Source: RI-106 sp964496875
Lineage (GTDB): Bacteria > Cyanobacteriota > Vampirovibrionia > Obscuribacterales > Obscuribacteraceae
Direction of reading: 5' to 3'
NCBI GenBank assembly: GCA_964496875.1
Contig: CAZCBH010000001.1
Coordinates: 146,719 to 210,718 of the forward strand
Length of the DNA stretch: 64,000 nt
A program made the translations under genes and the position numbers. Positions 60,822 to 64,000 of this stretch are shown here, one piece after another; the stretch's first letter is position 1; each line of letters starts with the position of its first letter. Under the pieces are notes generated by a model. The model was not told the origin of the DNA, ran no database searches, and saw nothing but the letters and a program-made list of their open reading frames with translations.

Positions 60822-61783
60822 CCGCAGCAATCAAGCCGAGAGCTCTTAAAAAAGGTTCGGTGGTCGCACTTCTGGCACCTTCATCGAGACCACCCAGTCC
60901 GGTCGAGGTCAATCGCGCTCAGGCCCTGGTCGAGAAAATGGGTTTTGAGGTCTTGGTCGGCAAACATGTACTTGATGCCCACGGTTATATGGCCGGTACC
61001 GATGCGGCAAGACTGGCGGATTTGAACGAAGCGATAGAGGATGATTCGGTAGAAGGAATATTCATGCTCTGCGGCGGATATGGTGCCTTGAGACTTCTAC
61101 CCGATATCAATTACAAACACCTCAGTAAGAATCCTAAAGTCATAGTCGGCTCCGGTGACTGCACGGCAATATTGCTCGCTGTTCACAAGATGACCGGTGG
61201 AATGGTCGTTTTTTACGGACCAAATCTGGACGAAATCGTCGACAAAAGAGGCTTCGACCTCTTAAAAGACGCGGTTTGCACCAGGGGCTCTCTTACTGCC
61301 ATCGAGCCTAATTTCGATTTCGACTCTCCGGAGCATCATCTGAAGTCTTTTTGCCATTCTTCTATAGAAGAGGATGTGGAAGGCGTTTTGCTTGGAGGCA
61401 ATCTTACCTCTCTGGTTTCATTGATGGGCACCGAATACCAGATTGAGACCGACTCCAAATTGCTTTTCTTGAACGACAGCAAAGAGCGTAACGACATTCT
61501 CGATCGCTGGTTCACCAATCTCACCGTCTGCGGTGCCATGCAAGCCGCCGCCGCTGTCATCTATGGTGAATTTCATGATTGCTATCAGCGTGGCGCCTAT
61601 TCTATGCATTCTATATATGAGCTTATCGTTGAGCGGATGGAAAGACTGCAATCACCATATGCAGTGGGCTTTCCTCTGGGAGAAGGTGGACGTCCCTCGG
61701 TGCTTCCTATAGGCATAAGAGCCCGGCTAGGAAAAAACAAGGCTGGTCTGACCTTTCTTGAAGCTGCCGTCGCAAGCGACTAA
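60818..61783 (+). CDS. S66-family paralogue lacking the catalytic triad
   Basis: A 321-residue protein from the ATG at 60818 (start codon overlapping the upstream stop). It aligns over its full length to the S66 protein before it, but the triad positions are changed: Gly113 for the Ser (VGSGDCTA), Asn219 for the Glu (LLFLNDSKE) and Glu289 for the His (FPLGEGG). A Ser lies one residue earlier at 112. It is likely a pseudo-peptidase, perhaps a regulatory or structural partner of its neighbour. The reading frame is intact and translationally coupled, so it is not a simple pseudogene. Confidence 0.85.
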   Translation: MTAAIKPRALKKGSVVALLAPSSRPPSPVEVNRAQALVEKMGFEVLVGKHVLDAHGYMAGTDAARLADLNEAIEDDSVEGIFMLCGGYGALRLLPDINYKHLSKNPKVIVGSGDCTAILLAVHKMTGGMVVFYGPNLDEIVDKRGFDLLKDAVCTRGSLTAIEPNFDFDSPEHHLKSFCHSSIEEDVEGVLLGGNLTSLVSLMGTEYQIETDSKLLFLNDSKERNDILDRWFTNLTVCGAMQAAAAVIYGEFHDCYQRGAYSMHSIYELIVERMERLQSPYAVGFPLGEGGRPSVLPIGIRARLGKNKAGLTFLEAAVASD

Positions 61784-61798
61784 GACGACCTTCTCAAT

Positions 61799-63466
61799 TC
61801 AGTTATGGCTATCGGCGCTCAATAAACTGGCTTCGAGAACGCTTCTATCTCCTTCTCTGGCGCTTTTAATGGCAAGCGGGATCATCCTTTCTATGTCACC
61901 GGCGATGATGCCCGCTTCACCTAGCTCTTCCGCCAGGATATCTCCGGCCCTTCCATGAAGGTAGGCACCGGCCACCGCTGCTTGAAAGGGCTCTACTTTC
62001 TGGGCTAGTAAACCGCCAATCAATCCGGAAAGCACATCGCCGGCGCCGGCAGTGGCCATGCCCGGATTGCCCGTGGGATTTATGAACACGAGACCATCCT
62101 CGTTTGCCACCACGGTCATGGCGCCTTTTAGCAATACTGTGCAGGCGAATTTTTTTGCCGCTTCCAGTGCCTTCGTGATGCGGTCATTTTGAATTTCTGC
62201 CACCGAGCAATTCATCAACCGGGCCAGCTCTTTTGGATGAGGGGTGATAACACAGTTGGCACTGTTTTCGCCCAGAGTAGCACCGGAAAGAGCAAGGGAG
62301 TTGAGAGCGTCTGCGTCGATTATGCAAGGGTTTGTGACTTCCTGGATAAAGCCGCAGATCATCTTTGCGGTCTCTTCGCAGGTACTGATGCCCGGACCGA
62401 TTATGAGTGCATCTACCTTATCCGCCAGCTCCTTCAGTCCATCGAGGGCTTTTTGAGAAAAGCTACCGGATGCGGTGGCAGGCATGATGTTAGTAATCAG
62501 CTCGAGGGCGGTGGGTTCATGTCTGTCCGTGTCGGGTATCGCCATATAACACAGACCGGCACCGCTCTTGAGGGCGCTTAATCCAGCAAGGGTAGCAGCC
62601 CCCATCATGCCTCGGCTGCCGGCAATGCAGGCTACATGCCCGAAAGTACCTTTGTGGGCATCCAGTGGTCTGAGAGGCAACATCTCCCGGACAATCTCCA
62701 CTGTGGAGAGATTGATATCCGGTGAAACTTCGGGCAACTCGGGAAGCCCTATATCGACGATGGTCAGGCCGCCTTTGATGGTATTGCCGGGATAAATTAA
62801 AAGACCTGGTTTGAGATAACCGAATGTCACAGTTTCATCTGCTCTAACCGCGGTTCCCATTATTTGTCCGGTATCGGAGTTGATACCGGAAGGAATGTCT
62901 ATGCTCAGCACCGGCTTGCCGCTTCTATTGATACTCTCTATCACTCGGCGATAGAGACCTTCTATCGGTCGATCGAGACCGGTGCCGAACATGGCGTCCA
63001 CTATAAGCGCGGCATCGAGGAAGAGGCTGTCGGCTTCCAGATCCAGGCAGTCCGAATCATCGTCATCATCAGTATTTTCCGGGTCGGCTTCGAAATGGGA
63101 CTCTCTCAAGGAAGAGACGAAATCCACCGGCACCGCCAGATTTTTTAATATAGTGAGGTTATTGTTTGATTCGCTCGTTGAGAATTCTACATTGCCTGGC
63201 TCTTTCTCTTTTCGTGTCAATACCAGGACCTCGCAAGGAATGCCCCAGAGTTTAAGATAACGGGCCACAACTAATCCGTCCCCGCCGTTATTGCCGGTAC
63301 CGCAGACAATGGTGACCGTGCCCGGTCTTTCTTGCCACATCCTCAAGGCGCGAATGGCGGCAGCCCGCCCGGCTATCTCCATTAAGACCTGACCCCAGTT
63401 ATTGCCGCACTGGCTTATCCATTCGGACTCTAGTTGCCTGATCTGGGCGGTTGTCGGAATTCTCAT
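61799..63466 (-). CDS. nnr: Bifunctional NAD(P)H-hydrate repair enzyme
   Basis: A 555-residue fusion of the NAD(P)HX epimerase (N-terminal) and ADP-dependent dehydratase (C-terminal). Markers are VCGTGNNGGDGLVVARYLK and DAMFGTGLDRP in the first, and DAHKGTFGHVACIAGSRGMMGAA, TPHPKELARL and GMATAGAGDVLSGLIGG in the second. The enzyme repairs hydrated nicotinamide cofactors. An acidic insert (PENTDDDDDSDCLDLEAD, near residue 130) is unusual. It converges with the S66 genes (15-bp gap). Confidence 0.95.
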   Translation of the reverse strand: MRIPTTAQIRQLESEWISQCGNNWGQVLMEIAGRAAAIRALRMWQERPGTVTIVCGTGNNGGDGLVVARYLKLWGIPCEVLVLTRKEKEPGNVEFSTSESNNNLTILKNLAVPVDFVSSLRESHFEADPENTDDDDDSDCLDLEADSLFLDAALIVDAMFGTGLDRPIEGLYRRVIESINRSGKPVLSIDIPSGINSDTGQIMGTAVRADETVTFGYLKPGLLIYPGNTIKGGLTIVDIGLPELPEVSPDINLSTVEIVREMLPLRPLDAHKGTFGHVACIAGSRGMMGAATLAGLSALKSGAGLCYMAIPDTDRHEPTALELITNIMPATASGSFSQKALDGLKELADKVDALIIGPGISTCEETAKMICGFIQEVTNPCIIDADALNSLALSGATLGENSANCVITPHPKELARLMNCSVAEIQNDRITKALEAAKKFACTVLLKGAMTVVANEDGLVFINPTGNPGMATAGAGDVLSGLIGGLLAQKVEPFQAAVAGAYLHGRAGDILAEELGEAGIIAGDIERMIPLAIKSAREGDRSVLEASLLSADSHN

Positions 63467-63554
63467 CGATATGACCGTTATCTGGTAAAGGAGACAAAGA
63501 GAAAAAGCAATAGAATAGCAGAAACAAGCAGTTTTTTGACTGTCTGCCTCTTGC

Positions 63555-64000
63555 CTATCTTGACTTTCTGTTCTTGGCGGTAGGTTTCGGCGGCGAGTTG
63601 AGCTGGGGCTCTTCGAAATAGATAAAGGGTTTCACCAGTCTGTGATACTGGTTCAGAGTTATGGCTTTGTGATAGAGCAGATACCAGTAATACTCTATGT
63701 ATTGACTTCTTCTGTCTTTGATGTCGTAGATGCTCCATAAAGGCAGTTTGATCTGCAGGGCGATTCCATTGCGGCGGATGTCGAAAACCTTCATCTGTCC
63801 TCTTTTACCAGTGATGCGGAAGAAGACGCGGTCGATAGGCATGCCTCTAATAGACTCTCCATCGACCTTTTCGATTACATCGCCTGCTTTCAGTCCGTAT
63901 CGGGCTGCCGGTGTTCCTTTCAACACCGTATGCACCGTCCAGGGACCCATGACGTAGGCAATCAGCAAAATACCGGTGGTTCCATGGTATCTGACCCCGC
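63555..64000 (-). CDS. PDZ-domain protein, 5' end cut by window edge
   Basis: The minus-strand frame is open from the right edge to a stop at 63555, at least 148 codons, so the N-terminus lies outside. The visible part is a PDZ domain: GPWTVHTVLKGTPAARYGLK, AGDVIEKVDGESIRGMPIDR and a following strand. It ends in a Pro/Lys-rich tail. The residues before the PDZ domain (HGTTGILLIAYVMG) are hydrophobic. PDZ proteins bind protein C-termini, often as part of membrane proteases or clp-like chaperones, but no protease domain is visible here. Confidence 0.7.
   Translation of the reverse strand, partial: GVRYHGTTGILLIAYVMGPWTVHTVLKGTPAARYGLKAGDVIEKVDGESIRGMPIDRVFFRITGKRGQMKVFDIRRNGIALQIKLPLWSIYDIKDRRSQYIEYYWYLLYHKAITLNQYHRLVKPFIYFEEPQLNSPPKPTAKNRKSR

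Noticed and set aside
63478..63738. Minus-strand frame with a hydrophobic end
   Set aside because: Most of it overlaps the PDZ gene in another frame, and the non-overlapping part has no start codon.

Overview
The window looks like a piece of a non-photosynthetic relative of the cyanobacteria, of the Candidatus Obscuribacter / Melainabacteria (Vampirovibrionia) kind. This assignment is inferred from gene content and was not searched. Cyanobacterial-type families (an IctB-like membrane protein with a DUF4330 protein, and a HAS-barrel protein) sit beside an aerobic respiratory operon and very large FHA-domain proteins, with no photosynthesis genes. One 10-N assembly gap (55851-55860) shows that the sequence comes from a draft or metagenome scaffold.

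Layout. 1-1904: glycine dehydrogenase subunit 1 (cut by the left edge) diverging from peptidyl-tRNA hydrolase. 1905-12980: a structured leader, then a 14-gene plus-strand respiratory operon closed by a hairpin terminator. The operon encodes a cbb3-type oxidase core (CcoN, a CcoO-CcoP fusion, a CcoS-like protein, a 50-aa membrane protein), a diheme cytochrome c lipoprotein, a Rieske protein, two different cytochromes b, an MvhD/FlpD-like iron-sulfur protein, three further small membrane proteins, an IPT/TIG protein and a cyclase-family hydrolase. 13285-24874: mostly envelope proteins (lipoproteins, a TadG-like pilus protein, IctB/O-antigen-ligase family, DUF4330, an RfaE-type kinase, TauE, a slipin). 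24921-30735: a minus-strand run with rsmB, fmt, an Sm-like small protein, a HAS-barrel protein, a lipoprotein and two oligopeptide-type ABC permeases. 30850-31120: tRNA-Cys and tRNA-Val with a terminator. 31137-41771: a short DUF1501 protein, a TPR lipoprotein, fusA, rpsG, rpsL, a double GNAT protein, smpB and a GHL10-type glycosyl hydrolase. 42023-50445: a 2494-residue FHA/transglutaminase-like protein translationally coupled to a protein-kinase-like gene. 51026-54896: membrane and nucleotidyltransferase-like genes, then a Cys/Gly-tailed TIGR04222 membrane protein followed directly by a DUF692 (MNIO) enzyme and its small partner. 54979-64000: a tandem ribbon-helix-helix-like protein, the gap, divergent PAP2, a prenyl diphosphate synthase, an acyl-CoA dehydrogenase, two S66 peptidase-family genes (the second degenerate), NAD(P)HX repair and a PDZ protein cut by the right edge.

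Three loci stand out. (1) In the respiratory operon one cytochrome b keeps a Qo-like motif but lacks both high-potential-heme ligands. The other has all four heme histidines and ends in a 2x[4Fe-4S] ferredoxin domain, followed by an MvhD-like protein. This suggests a Rieske/cytochrome b complex that could divert low-potential electrons to a soluble carrier. (2) A giant annexin-like/FHA/transglutaminase-like protein and a kinase-like protein share an ATGA overlap, suggesting a phospho-controlled system. (3) A MNIO enzyme, its partner and a Cys-rich-tailed membrane protein suggest peptide-type post-translational modification of a membrane-anchored substrate.
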